Positions 44,513 through 53,116 of a DNA stretch of 64,000 nt are shown piece by piece (the stretch's first letter is position 1; each line of letters starts with the position of its first letter). Location of the stretch: NCBI RefSeq assembly GCF_005503625.1, contig NZ_SCMX01000021.1:1-64000 (forward strand), read 5' to 3'. A program made the translations under genes and the position numbers. The notes under the pieces were generated by a model, which saw only the letters and a program-made list of their open reading frames with translations, ran no database searches and had not been told where the DNA came from. Origin of the DNA: Cupriavidus sp. 2SB (lineage in GTDB: Bacteria; Pseudomonadota; Gammaproteobacteria; Burkholderiales; Burkholderiaceae).

Positions 44513-44916
44513 GGCGAAACCCACAGCGCAATGCGCGTCGGCATGACAGTGTCTCGTTCCACCCGGGACGTTGCCTCGGCAGGCAACATGGCTACAGCGA
44601 GGCGAGAACCGGGCAGGCATCCACCACCAGGCGATGCGGTCTCGCAGAGCGCCACGCGCGACGCATCGCCACCGACGATCGGCCAGGCGTCGTCTCCCAC
44701 CTCGGCTTGCTCCGCAGCCAGACGAAGCGTCGCCACCAGCCGCTCGTGCTCGCCACTCCAACGCAACCACCCAGTCGACAGTCCGGCCAGCGGAACGGCC
44801 GCAAGGCCAACGATGGCGATGCAGAGCAGCGATTCGAAAAGGGTATAGCCGCCGCGATGCCTACGGCGCGTCAGGCAGGATGAGGACGGAGCGTGGGAAG
44901 AAAGGGTCGGAAACAT
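44509..44916 (-). CDS. pilV: PilV-like minor pilin, first gene of cassette C
   Basis: 135-aa minor pilin. A 22-residue leader ends in RRHRGG before YTLFESLLCIAIVGLAAVPLAGL, a class III signal with Glu at +5. Two Cys-bearing loops (ALCETASPGGGCL) follow. It is smaller than the PilV of cassettes A and B. It begins 132 bases after the fimT-like gene of cassette B; that gap contains an inverted repeat (45008-45014 with 45029-45035) but no clear promoter. Confidence 0.75.
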   Translation of the reverse strand: MFPTLSSHAPSSSCLTRRRHRGGYTLFESLLCIAIVGLAAVPLAGLSTGWLRWSGEHERLVATLRLAAEQAEVGDDAWPIVGGDASRVALCETASPGGGCLPGSRLAVAMLPAEATSRVERDTVMPTRIALWVSP

Positions 44917-45007
44917 CGGGCATTCGTTCGGAAGAAACGGATGCCCACGATAGCGGCGGAGAGGACGCTAAAACGTGTCCGGTTGTTGTGGATCTGTGGA
45001 ATTTTGT

Positions 45008-45035
45008 GTCCGAGGGGGAGTCGGAAAGCTCGGAC
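45008..45035 (-). terminator. Inverted repeat between cassettes B and C
   Basis: GTCCGAG/CTCGGAC 7-bp stem with a 14-base loop lies 14 bases after the cassette B fimT stop. There is no T-run, so it may only attenuate or not function. Confidence 0.3.
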
Positions 45036-45048
45036 GTTTCGCTGAACC

Positions 45049-45591
45049 TTAGGGCATCGCGCAGGTCGCTGGCGCGGTATCGGGATTGCAGATGCGGGAT
45101 CGGCCCAGCAGGCTGATGTCGACCACACGTTTCGAGGTGCCGATCTGGAAGCCTGCCTTCATCGACATCTGTGCTTTGCCTGTCGTCTGGGAGTAGCCGG
45201 CGGGTGAGAAGGTGATGTACGACAGGCCAGCAGGGGTGGTGGACGTTGTGATTGTGACGTCCGAAGGCAATTCGTTGCTCTCGGCGATGAGGCTGTCGCT
45301 TCCCGTATATTCCCCGTCGGGCGACACATGCTCGTTGAAGACCTGCCAACCCTTGCGCCAATCGCCTTCAATCGGCGCGATGGTCACATAGCTGTTCGAA
45401 GCCGCGGCAATCGTTCGCGCCTTTGATACCGCCGAGTGGAAATCACCCGCTACGGTGACGGCGCGTTGGCTCCGCATGAACTGGGTCATGCTGGGGACGG
45501 CGAACCCGACCAGCACGATGCCCACCGCCATTGTGGTGATGAGTTCCAGCAGCGTGAAACCGCCCGTGCTGGGTGATAGTGACCTTGGCAT
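45049..45591 (-). CDS. FimT/GspH-like minor pseudopilin (cassette B)
   Basis: 180-aa minor pilin, last gene of cassette B. Leader PRSLSPSTGG, then FTLLELITTMAVGIVLVGFAVPS, and a GspH-type body with FHSAVSKARTIAAASNSYVTIAP and a C-terminal Cys pair (SRICNPDTAPATCAMP). ATG 45591 is 5 bases downstream of the PilE-like stop; the longer frame adds non-pilin sequence. Confidence 0.83.
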   Translation of the reverse strand: MPRSLSPSTGGFTLLELITTMAVGIVLVGFAVPSMTQFMRSQRAVTVAGDFHSAVSKARTIAAASNSYVTIAPIEGDWRKGWQVFNEHVSPDGEYTGSDSLIAESNELPSDVTITTSTTPAGLSYITFSPAGYSQTTGKAQMSMKAGFQIGTSKRVVDISLLGRSRICNPDTAPATCAMP

Positions 45592-45596
45592 GATGT

Positions 45597-46064
45597 TCAC
45601 CAGCAGTTCGGGGTTTGCGAAGGCGTGCTGCCATTGGGCATATTGTCCCGCTTGCCCGTGGTTTGCAGGACCAGCGTGCCGCACGTGGCGTCGGCGCGAT
45701 TCGGAATGGCTTGTAGCTCAATGCATTGCCCGGCCACGGAGCCGGCGCAAGTGACTGCCTGAATACGGTACGCGCTGCCGCCCGATGTATCGCCGGAGTA
45801 CTTCTTGTATCCCTCCCAGGGGGAGGGATCCGTGTTTGAGGTCGCGTACGTATTGAACTGCGAGTAGTGCCGCTCGAACAGCTGCATGTTCGTCATGAGC
45901 GCGGACTTTGCCTCCGTACGCCGACCCTTCAGGATGAACTCGTTGTAAGACGGATAGGCGAAGGCGGCCAGGATGCCGATGATTGCCACTGTGACCATCA
46001 GTTCGGCGAGCGTGAACCCTTGTTGGTGGCATCGGTCGAGACGATTCATGGCGACGGCCCTCAT
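45597..46064 (-). CDS. PilE-like minor pilin (cassette B)
   Basis: 155-aa prepilin. Leader [16 protein letters not shown], then [28 protein letters not shown] and [26 protein letters not shown], a typical PilE minor pilin, with C-terminal Cys-rich [12 protein letters not shown] and [16 protein letters not shown] 46064 is 2 bases after the PilY1 stop; ATG 46049 is an alternative. Confidence 0.88.
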   Translation of the reverse strand: MRAVAMNRLDRCHQQGFTLAELMVTVAIIGILAAFAYPSYNEFILKGRRTEAKSALMTNMQLFERHYSQFNTYATSNTDPSPWEGYKKYSGDTSGGSAYRIQAVTCAGSVAGQCIELQAIPNRADATCGTLVLQTTGKRDNMPNGSTPSQTPNCW

Positions 46065-46066
46065 GG

Positions 46067-49000
46067 TCAGTTCGGAATCTTGAAGTTGCGGACCTCGCGC
46101 CAGCTCACGCGACCTGGGCGCTCGCTGCTGATGGGGGAGGCGGTGGATGTCAGCGTGCCGCCAGCGCCGAATCCATACACGGTCGTCTTGGTCTGCTGCT
46201 TGACGCCACCGATCGAATCGCGGTCGCCCACCGTGACATTTGTCACGATGATGGCCGGCGCACCCAGCAGGCCATTGGTCGAGAGGTAGCCCGAAATGCC
46301 CTGGTATGGCAGACCCGTCAGCGTATTGAGACCGTAGCTCCGGCTGCCCCCTGAGGTGCCGCACGTTCCGGTGGCCGTATAGATCGAGTTGAAGTACACC
46401 ATGCCGCCTGACACGGCAGCGGACGTTACCTGACGCTCGCTGGAGTCGAGGAAGTCCATGACCCAGCCGGGCTTGCGGGGCGCGACGTAGCCGGGCGCTG
46501 CGGCGGTTCCCGAATACTGGATGGACTTGCCGCCGTCGTAGGAGGTCAGCGTCAACTGGTTGAGCTTGCTGCGATCGCTCACGTAGTTCGTGCCACCACC
46601 ATCGTATATGCCGTAGAACGAATTGAACTCGGTGGTGGGCGTGCTCGTGTCGGCCAGTTCGTAATACTTGCCCGTACCGAACAGCACCATGTAGCCGCCC
46701 GGCGCATAGACGATCTCCGGTTGCATCGTGATCGGCTGGCGCGTGCCAGTGCGGGCCGATGTGGCGACGAACAGCGGCTTGCGCGAAGTGCCGCCGTATT
46801 CAGGCAATGCGCCATCGCTGCCACCATTCCACGTCGACGGCAGTCCCGAGACATCGAACTTCCACAGGTTGCCTTGCAGGTCCCCGGCGTAGAGTGCCAG
46901 GCCGATGCCGCTGACCTGCGATACCAGCGCTGGCGTGCTCAGGCCGTTGGCCGTGGCGGTCGTCGAAGGAGAGGGCGTGACGATCTTCCAGTAGTTACCG
47001 TTCAGAGACCATGCAGCGCTGGGCGTCTTGTCGAGCGACAGGATGAACAGCACGCTCGGGGCATCGGTGTTTGCGTAACCATCCGCCTGGTTCGAGTTCA
47101 GTCCATTGCCGACGATGGCGTACCACTTGTAGACGGGTGCCTTGTTGCTGTCGTAGCCGCTGAGCAGCTTGGTAATGACCGGGGTGCCCATGACGTTGCC
47201 CATATCGGCATCGTCCTTGTCCGTGAACTCCCACATCACGTTACTGCCGCTGAACGGCGTGCCAACGGGATCGGTTACGTCCAGGGCGTACACGCCCTGC
47301 GCACCGCCGCCGAAGCCACCGACCAGTACTGACTTCCAGGCATCGTTCACTTGCGCTTCTTCAACCACCGGCGTCGCATCCACATAGGCGCGATGCTTGT
47401 AGCCAGTGGTGGTGAGCTGGTTCAGGCTGCCGATGACAGCGCTCGGGACGTAGGCAAAGACTTCCGAACCGTCCGACGCCTTGAAGCCGTGCAACATGCC
47501 ATCGTTCGCGCCAACATAGACCATGGGCTGGCGAGCAATGTACCTCGCGCGGAAGGTCCCGTAGTTTTCTCCGGTGCGCGACGCAGAGGGCGCACCGACA
47601 TACGTCGGTCCAGAGTTAATGATGTCGCCGAACACCGTCTTGCGGCCACGAAACACGCCGCCATTGCCAAGGCTGTCGGCTTCGAGGCTCCGGTCACCGC
47701 GCAGATAGTCCACTCGCTGCTGTCCGCGACCGTCGGCAACGTTGGTGCCGGGATTGAGGTTTAGTGCATCCTGCTGCGTCTTGCCGAGATTGGCCCACTG
47801 GAATGCCGCACCCGCGCCGGCCGCTGTGCTCAGTGTGTAGATCGAGCGGCTCGCAAAGCTACGTTTGGACAACAGATCGCCCGCTTCCCAGGCCGGTGTG
47901 GAGGAGACGGTCACAAGGCCGTCGGTGCCCTTCGTCATCTTGTACGCGGTGAGCTTGCCGTTCCATTGCTGGTCGAAGCCGGGCGTATAGACAAAAGCGT
48001 CGGTCATGATCCGGTTGGCACTCAGTGCGATGCCCGACAGCGTACCGGCGGAACTCGTGATCTGTGTGAACACCTGCTTGATAGCGCTGATCATCTGCGC
48101 CGGCTGGCTGGCGAGGAACCAGTTCGACGGCAGGTTGGAGCCCGTTGGTGCCGCTTCCCATTCCGTGTTGTTTGTGACGACGGTACCGCCTGCACCGAGG
48201 GTCTTGAACGGGTTGCCATCCTTGTTGCCGCCATCCGTCGTTTCTTCCTTGAAGCCGCCGTACTTGGCAGCCAGGTAGATCTGGCTCTGCCGCTGTGAAT
48301 CGCCAACGGTGCCGTTGCCGTTCTCATTGACGTCGATGCCGAAGGTCGTCACGCGAGCTTCAGGCATGGTGGGCCGGAATGCCGAGGTGTGCGCCCAATA
48401 GGCCACGCCAGCCATGTAGTAGCTGGACCAGCTCGATGTCGGGTGATTCTTCGTGCCGAGGTTCGTGAACGACGAGTCGAGCGGATTGCTGTTGCCCGCT
48501 GCTGGCCGGTTGGTTTCCAGTGCGCCGACCTTATTGGTCCACTCCACCACATTGAACTTGCTCCAGCTGTCCGTGGCACGCGAGGGATCGCCCTGGCCGG
48601 TGACGGAGTTGCCGGGAATGTAGTGGTCCTGGTGGGTGTTGATGTCGCCGATGGTCAGCACGTAGTTGCGCTGGCAACTGTTCAGCAATGGATCGGTCCA
48701 GGTCTTGTAGTACGGGAAGTTGTCGGCGTAGGCGGTGGTGACGCCACTGACCGCCTCGGGCGTAGGGCCATCGGGGTGGTTCTGCAGGTAGCGAATGCTC
48801 TCGTAATAGAGCTCGCCGAGCGGATCGTACGTCTTGTAGTTGCCAACTGGATTGTCAGTGGGCTTGCCCAGGTCCGTGACCATCGTGCGGCCGAACTTGT
48901 TCAGGTAGTTGATGACGCCGCTGTTGCCCGTGGCATCGTTCAGCGGATTTGCCAGCAGCACGCCGTAGGCATCCCATTCCTTGGCCGGGTTGGTGATCGA

Positions 49001-49930
49001 GTTGAGCGAGGTATTGACCGCGTTGTCACCAACGTACTTCATCGGCGCGCGCAGCACGCCACCGTATCGCTCGTTCTGTGTCAGACCGGAGTTGTTTGTG
49101 GGATCGTTGAGGTAGCCAAAGGCGGCGAATCGCACGCGATCGGCATTGCGCTGCATTTCGCCGACGGGCTTGTAGTTGGTTCCGTCATAGCTGTAGCAAA
49201 GATCGGTACGCGTCGTGGCCTCGTTGCTGTCGCAGACCTGTACCTGCACGCGGAAGCCACGCCGTTCGGTAACTGTACCCCGGCTATTGGTCACGTCGGC
49301 ATAACTCTTAAGATTGGTGCAGCCGGCGCTGGTGTCGTTGCTGTCGGAGAAATAGATATGGTTTCCGCACGATGCCATGTACAACGTGCTGTACTTGAAT
49401 GGCGTGACCTTGTTAGGCGCGCTCGTCGTACCGTTTCCGTTGATGCTCTTGGAGGGGAAGTAGCTGCCGCTCCGGAAGAAGTCCGCTCGCAGCATTGCGC
49501 GTTGCAACACCGTTTGCGTGCGCGTGTCGATCACTCGGTCGCCGCCCGTCATAGCAAGTCGCAACTCATCGATTGCCGAGGCGGCAGCCCAGTTCATGAA
49601 GTTCCCACTGAATGCAGACGAACATTCGTGGTTGGCATCGGCGCCACCCGAGATGGTGAAGTAGCCGTTCGTCGCGTCGTAGGCGTAACACTTGGTGTTG
49701 TTGAAATACCCAAGGTAGTTCTGGGACTTGTCGTAGGTGCCCCGATACGCAGCGCCTGTGGTCGGAAATTCCACCGACAGCGTCAGCATCAGATTTGGAT
49801 GGATGTTCTGCGACTGGCCGTAAAGCGGCGTGCTGGAAATTGCAACGGTCGGCACGGTCGTCGGCGCAGCGGACAGCAGCGCGCACCAGAGCATGGCACA
49901 TGCTGCGAAAAGGCGAGGTAAGTTCTTCAT
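46067..49930 (-). CDS. pilY1: PilY1-like type IV pilus tip/adhesin protein (cassette B)
   Basis: 1287-aa exported protein. Signal peptide [21 protein letters not shown], an N-terminal half of the vWA-like PilY1 type (including [22 protein letters not shown] and the metal-loop-like [12 protein letters not shown]), and from about 763 the C-terminal PilC beta-propeller ([65 protein letters not shown]). PilY1 sits at the pilus tip, promotes extension and adhesion and can be Ca-dependent. It follows pilX after 51 bases. Confidence 0.92.
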   Translation of the reverse strand: MKNLPRLFAACAMLWCALLSAAPTTVPTVAISSTPLYGQSQNIHPNLMLTLSVEFPTTGAAYRGTYDKSQNYLGYFNNTKCYAYDATNGYFTISGGADANHECSSAFSGNFMNWAAASAIDELRLAMTGGDRVIDTRTQTVLQRAMLRADFFRSGSYFPSKSINGNGTTSAPNKVTPFKYSTLYMASCGNHIYFSDSNDTSAGCTNLKSYADVTNSRGTVTERRGFRVQVQVCDSNEATTRTDLCYSYDGTNYKPVGEMQRNADRVRFAAFGYLNDPTNNSGLTQNERYGGVLRAPMKYVGDNAVNTSLNSITNPAKEWDAYGVLLANPLNDATGNSGVINYLNKFGRTMVTDLGKPTDNPVGNYKTYDPLGELYYESIRYLQNHPDGPTPEAVSGVTTAYADNFPYYKTWTDPLLNSCQRNYVLTIGDINTHQDHYIPGNSVTGQGDPSRATDSWSKFNVVEWTNKVGALETNRPAAGNSNPLDSSFTNLGTKNHPTSSWSSYYMAGVAYWAHTSAFRPTMPEARVTTFGIDVNENGNGTVGDSQRQSQIYLAAKYGGFKEETTDGGNKDGNPFKTLGAGGTVVTNNTEWEAAPTGSNLPSNWFLASQPAQMISAIKQVFTQITSSAGTLSGIALSANRIMTDAFVYTPGFDQQWNGKLTAYKMTKGTDGLVTVSSTPAWEAGDLLSKRSFASRSIYTLSTAAGAGAAFQWANLGKTQQDALNLNPGTNVADGRGQQRVDYLRGDRSLEADSLGNGGVFRGRKTVFGDIINSGPTYVGAPSASRTGENYGTFRARYIARQPMVYVGANDGMLHGFKASDGSEVFAYVPSAVIGSLNQLTTTGYKHRAYVDATPVVEEAQVNDAWKSVLVGGFGGGAQGVYALDVTDPVGTPFSGSNVMWEFTDKDDADMGNVMGTPVITKLLSGYDSNKAPVYKWYAIVGNGLNSNQADGYANTDAPSVLFILSLDKTPSAAWSLNGNYWKIVTPSPSTTATANGLSTPALVSQVSGIGLALYAGDLQGNLWKFDVSGLPSTWNGGSDGALPEYGGTSRKPLFVATSARTGTRQPITMQPEIVYAPGGYMVLFGTGKYYELADTSTPTTEFNSFYGIYDGGGTNYVSDRSKLNQLTLTSYDGGKSIQYSGTAAAPGYVAPRKPGWVMDFLDSSERQVTSAAVSGGMVYFNSIYTATGTCGTSGGSRSYGLNTLTGLPYQGISGYLSTNGLLGAPAIIVTNVTVGDRDSIGGVKQQTKTTVYGFGAGGTLTSTASPISSERPGRVSWREVRNFKIPN

Positions 49931-49981
49931 GAATGCGGTCCCGGTCGATGGGTGGCAGTCGATGGCAAGAGGGAAGTCGTT

Positions 49982-50632
49982 TCAGTGCGCTGCGTCAGCG
50001 GCGTCTTCTTTTCGATAGACCATTTGCAGCACGGCGCGCGTGCTGTCGTTTGGCCCGAATCCCATGGCGGTGACCCGATACATGTAGGACGCGTTGACTG
50101 CTTCGCCCGATGCCTTGTAGGAAACCAGCTCGATCAGGTATCGCGGCTTTCGGGATGGCGAGAGCCCCGAGCCAGTGGGAAAGGTCCGGCCGGTAAAGGT
50201 GCCGTACTCCACGGTCCGGTTATCCGAGGTCGCGGTCCAGTCGATGGTGTCCCATATCGGAGCCCCGGCGGCGCTGAACGTATCGCACAGGCCCAGGTAG
50301 GCCGAGGGCATCTTCGTTCCGGTATTGCATGCGCCGCCCTCGAATCCTGTCAACGAGTCCTTGGCAAAGAGGCTGGAGCGCGATTGCGGCGCGGCTGCGC
50401 TCTTGATGTCGATCTCGGCGTCGTACAGCGCTGCCTCGGCAGCCTGGTACGCAATCTCGAAATCCCGTTGGTTGCGGGAAGAGCGTTTGGTATCGATCGC
50501 AATGCGTGCGCCCGCCAGTGCCAGCAGCGTGATGACGAGCAGCATGATCACGGCGGTGATCAGCGCGATGCCGCGTGCGCCGGGACGATCGGCCAGACGA
50601 GCGCGCAATGCAGGTTGGGCGTTCACATGCAT
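49982..50632 (-). CDS. PilX-like minor pilin (cassette B)
   Basis: 216-aa PilX/GspK-type minor pilin. After a basic leader ending GARG comes IALITAVIMLLVITLLALAG (Thr at +5, no Glu), then IAYQAAEAALYDAEIDI and SPSRKPRYLIELV and YMYRVTAMGFGPNDSTRAVLQMVYRK. ATG 50632 has GGAGA before it; an upstream ATG at 50647 is also in frame and both overlap or abut the pilW stop. Confidence 0.86.
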   Translation of the reverse strand: MHVNAQPALRARLADRPGARGIALITAVIMLLVITLLALAGARIAIDTKRSSRNQRDFEIAYQAAEAALYDAEIDIKSAAAPQSRSSLFAKDSLTGFEGGACNTGTKMPSAYLGLCDTFSAAGAPIWDTIDWTATSDNRTVEYGTFTGRTFPTGSGLSPSRKPRYLIELVSYKASGEAVNASYMYRVTAMGFGPNDSTRAVLQMVYRKEDAADAAH

Positions 50633-51561
50633 GTCGATTCTCCGCATGTCTGGTAGTTGCGGACCTGAACCGTGGCGGAATACAGCTTTCTCACGGATTT
50701 CGTGTCGGTCGTCGGCGTGTAGCTTGCGTTGTCGCCGGTGTAGAGCGGGCCGAACAGCGAGATGGCGGCGGGCGCTTGCGCATCGGCGCTGGCGTTGTCG
50801 GCACGCACGACGAGTGCAATCTTCACCGTCTTGACGTTGACCCAGTCTGTCAATGCCATGGCGCTGGCCGTGGCGTATTTGTCCGGCACATCGTCATCGT
50901 TGGTGCTTACGCCGTAGAGCAGTTGCATGGTCTCCACGCCCGAAACCAGCTCCTGGGTCACGAAGGTGGTCTTGCTCTCGGTGCCGGAGCCGTCACGCTC
51001 GCGGTACTTGCACATGAGGGCCGGCTTGCCATCGGCGCCGTTGCCGATATAGAGGATGGAGAGTCCCCGATCGGCGCTGGCGGTATCGGAGTTGCTGGCG
51101 CCCGCCACGCCCTGGCCCGAGCAGTCCACCACGGACTCGTCAGGGCTGGGATCATCCTTCGACTTGCTGAGCCCGTAGTACCGGATCATGACAGCATCGC
51201 TGGCATTCAACGACCCGCCAGGGCCGCATGCCATCGTCTCGCTGTCGTTGGGATTCGAGCATGCGTCGATGCCGCGCAGGTTGTCGTCATACACGGGCAT
51301 CATTCCGCCGGATTTGTTATCGCTGACGGGCACGTAACCCGTCTGGCGCATGAGACGGGTCATGACGGATAGCGCAAAGGCGCCGCGTTCCTCCAGTGCG
51401 GCGCTATCGTCGATGGCGACATAGCTGCTGCGGCTCATGATGTAGAACGCCGTGGCCGCCATCAGCACCAGCAGGCTGATCACCAGCGTGACCATCAGTT
51501 CGATCAGCGTGAAGCCTCGGGCGCGGCCGAGGCGGGAGAGGGGTTGTGCAGGGCGGGCCAT
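50623..51561 (-). CDS. pilW: PilW-like minor pilin (cassette B)
   Basis: 312-aa minor pilin. Leader ends in RARG before FTLIELMVTLVISLLVLMAATAF, then EERGAFALSVMTRLMRQTGYVPV. The body contains LYIGNGADGKPALMCKYRE and VETMQLLYGVSTNDDDVPDKYA, recurring in the other PilW copies. It starts immediately after the pilV stop (no gap). Confidence 0.88.
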   Translation of the reverse strand: MARPAQPLSRLGRARGFTLIELMVTLVISLLVLMAATAFYIMSRSSYVAIDDSAALEERGAFALSVMTRLMRQTGYVPVSDNKSGGMMPVYDDNLRGIDACSNPNDSETMACGPGGSLNASDAVMIRYYGLSKSKDDPSPDESVVDCSGQGVAGASNSDTASADRGLSILYIGNGADGKPALMCKYRERDGSGTESKTTFVTQELVSGVETMQLLYGVSTNDDDVPDKYATASAMALTDWVNVKTVKIALVVRADNASADAQAPAAISLFGPLYTGDNASYTPTTDTKSVRKLYSATVQVRNYQTCGESTCM

Positions 51562-52164
51562 TTAACTGGATACCCCCGGCGTGACCACCACGACGATCTG
51601 AACCGTGGCCGAGCCATCGGCTTTGGTGCCGTCAGGCGTGCCGGCATCGCCGCTGTCATTGAAGCGAGATATCCAGCCGATCTTGATGACCAGCGGCGCA
51701 TTGGTCGGATTCGCAGCAGGCGAGCAGTTCCACTCATAGCCGGTCGTCGCGGACCACGTGCCGATGTCACGGCAGATGATGGCCCGGCCGCCCGGCAAGG
51801 TGGTGGTCACACGGCGGGACCATTCGGCCATGTCGAAAGCGGCGGATACGGGCTGGCACACGGTGGACGCCCCAAGACATGCCGTCTTGTAGAGGTTGTC
51901 TGCGTCGGAGACCTGTGGCGTGCCGAGCTTGGTATCGAGATTGAAGGCGCCGCCATCCACCAGCAATTGATGCGCCCGCATCCGGTCCGCCATATCGTTG
52001 GCCAGTTGCAGGGCGACTACGTCATAAGACGATTGCTGGGCGAAGCGGAAGGACTTGATGAGCAGGTTGGCCACGCCGAGCACGCCGAAGGCGAGCACGA
52101 CGATGGCTACCAATGCTTCAAGCATGGTGAAGCCGGCTGCCTTACGGCAGCGGAATTGACCCAT
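51562..52164 (-). CDS. pilV: PilV-like minor pilin, first gene of cassette B
   Basis: 200-aa minor pilin. Short leader MGQFRCRKAAG, then FTMLEALVAIVVLAFGVLGVANL (Glu at +5), VVALQLANDMADRMRAH, and a Cys-bearing body (CLGASTVC, CRDIG, WNCSP). Its first 11 codons and the DNA upstream are homologous to those in front of the cassette A fimT gene. See the repeat features. Confidence 0.87.
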   Translation of the reverse strand: MGQFRCRKAAGFTMLEALVAIVVLAFGVLGVANLLIKSFRFAQQSSYDVVALQLANDMADRMRAHQLLVDGGAFNLDTKLGTPQVSDADNLYKTACLGASTVCQPVSAAFDMAEWSRRVTTTLPGGRAIICRDIGTWSATTGYEWNCSPAANPTNAPLVIKIGWISRFNDSGDAGTPDGTKADGSATVQIVVVVTPGVSS

Positions 52165-52314
52165 TTTGACTCCCGTCCAATAACGACAGTTCTTTTTGTT
52201 CTGTGCGCAGCGCGCTGGAATTCTGTTGGCGTCCGAGCCTCTTCGGGACCGGTTACCGCCGGGCTGTTGTCGCCCTTATGCTGCCTGGCTGCGTGAAAAA
52301 CGCGCGCTTGTACG

Positions 52315-52340
52315 CCAGCCTCCTACCCGAAGGAGGTTGG
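52315..52340 (-). promoter_or_regulatory. Conserved leader hairpin (copy B)
   Basis: On the transcribed strand CCAACCTCC pairs with GGAGGCTGG around an 8-base loop (one mismatch). The same position in the cassette A leader (60692-60715) forms a hairpin of different sequence, so the structure rather than the sequence is kept. Confidence 0.4.
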
Positions 52341-52371
52341 TGCAGATTAGACGGCTTTTTTGAAGAAATGG

Positions 52372-52428
52372 CTACCCCTTTGGTGGGGTGAGAATCGCAA
52401 TTTCCTTAAGAGCGTCGCGGAATTCAGA
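52372..52428 (-). pseudogene. nrdR: nrdR 3'-end remnant
   Basis: In the minus frame the codons read SEFRDALKEIAILTPPKG followed by a stop. Intact NrdR ends [18 protein letters not shown]: 13 of 18 residues are identical, with the same frame and stop position. There is no zinc-finger or ATP-cone sequence upstream, so this is a truncated duplicate, not a gene. Similarity fades beyond 52437. Confidence 0.85.
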
Positions 52429-52608
52429 CACATACCTGACGCTGCAGTGACCGGCCCAAAAGGCATGTTTCCGGGGGTTACCAGGATTTTCGCCTTTTTT
52501 CCCAGTGCCAGAGTAGTCACTCTATGCGAGTGTTCGCTTCGTCGAGGGACTCGGCGGAGACTGAGATTGCCACAATTGATTCAGGCAACGTTCCTCTGTC
52601 GCAGAGGG

Positions 52609-53085
52609 TTACCAGCAGGTGCCAGGCGTGTCGCTGTCGGTGCCGCTCGCTTTCTTCTCGTTGAGATTGTTGACGGACAGGACGCCGCACGTCGGGTCCG
52701 AGCGATCGCCCGCTGGCGTGGCGGTTAGTACAAAGCCGGTCTTGATGGAGCCACCGGCCGGTGCGGCGATGGTGATGATGTAGTTGCTGGATTCGCAGGT
52801 ATCACCGGATGGCGTTGTCGTGTCGCTGCATGGCGTGAGTTTCAACTGCCGGGGATTGGTCGTGTACCCGTTATTGATCGTAAAGTAGCGCTCCAGCGCA
52901 CCCTGCACGCGCGCCAGGCCACTCTTGGCCTCCGCGCGGCGTGTCTTGGTCACGAACTGCTGGTATTGCGGAATGGCGATCGCCGCCAGGACGCCGATGA
53001 TCATCACGGTGATCATCAATTCGATCAGCGTGAAGCCACTGGCCCGCGAGGTGTGTCGGCTGTGCGTGATTACCGTTTTCATCAT
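52609..53085 (-). CDS. PilE-like minor pilin, last gene of cassette A
   Basis: 158-aa prepilin. Leader ends SRASG before FTLIELMITVMIIGVLAAIAIPQYQQFV, then RRAEAKSGLARVQGALERYFT, with C-terminal Cys pairs (TPCSDTT...TCESS and DPTCGVLSV). ATG 53085 (adjacent ATG 53082) is chosen. It overlaps no gene but begins 32 bases after the PilY1 stop. The TAA is followed by a CCTCTG/CAGAGG hairpin without T-run. Cassette A has no fimT gene after pilE, unlike B and C. Confidence 0.9.
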   Translation of the reverse strand: MMKTVITHSRHTSRASGFTLIELMITVMIIGVLAAIAIPQYQQFVTKTRRAEAKSGLARVQGALERYFTINNGYTTNPRQLKLTPCSDTTTPSGDTCESSNYIITIAAPAGGSIKTGFVLTATPAGDRSDPTCGVLSVNNLNEKKASGTDSDTPGTCW

Positions 53086-53116
53086 GGTGCTGGTTTCCTG
53101 GTTGCCTGTCCCGTGG

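Larger units (their letters stand above)
52129..52437 (-). repeat. Duplicated operon leader with nrdR 3' remnant (copy B)
   Basis: Runs from codon 12 of pilV(B) through the leader into a remnant of the nrdR end. By eye it aligns with 60496-60813 over its whole length, with only small gaps, e.g. AGCCGGCTGCCTT.CGGCAG at one end and GTCGCGGAATTCAGA at the other. Identity is highest in the two coding ends. It includes a conserved leader hairpin at 52315-52340. The 444-base gap 52165-52608 otherwise contains no gene that I can recognise between 52438 and 52608. Confidence 0.85.

Noticed and set aside
48389..49921. 510-codon plus-strand open frame inside pilY1(B)
   Set aside because: Fully antisense to the PilY1 coding sequence and without recognisable domains; a GC-driven shadow.
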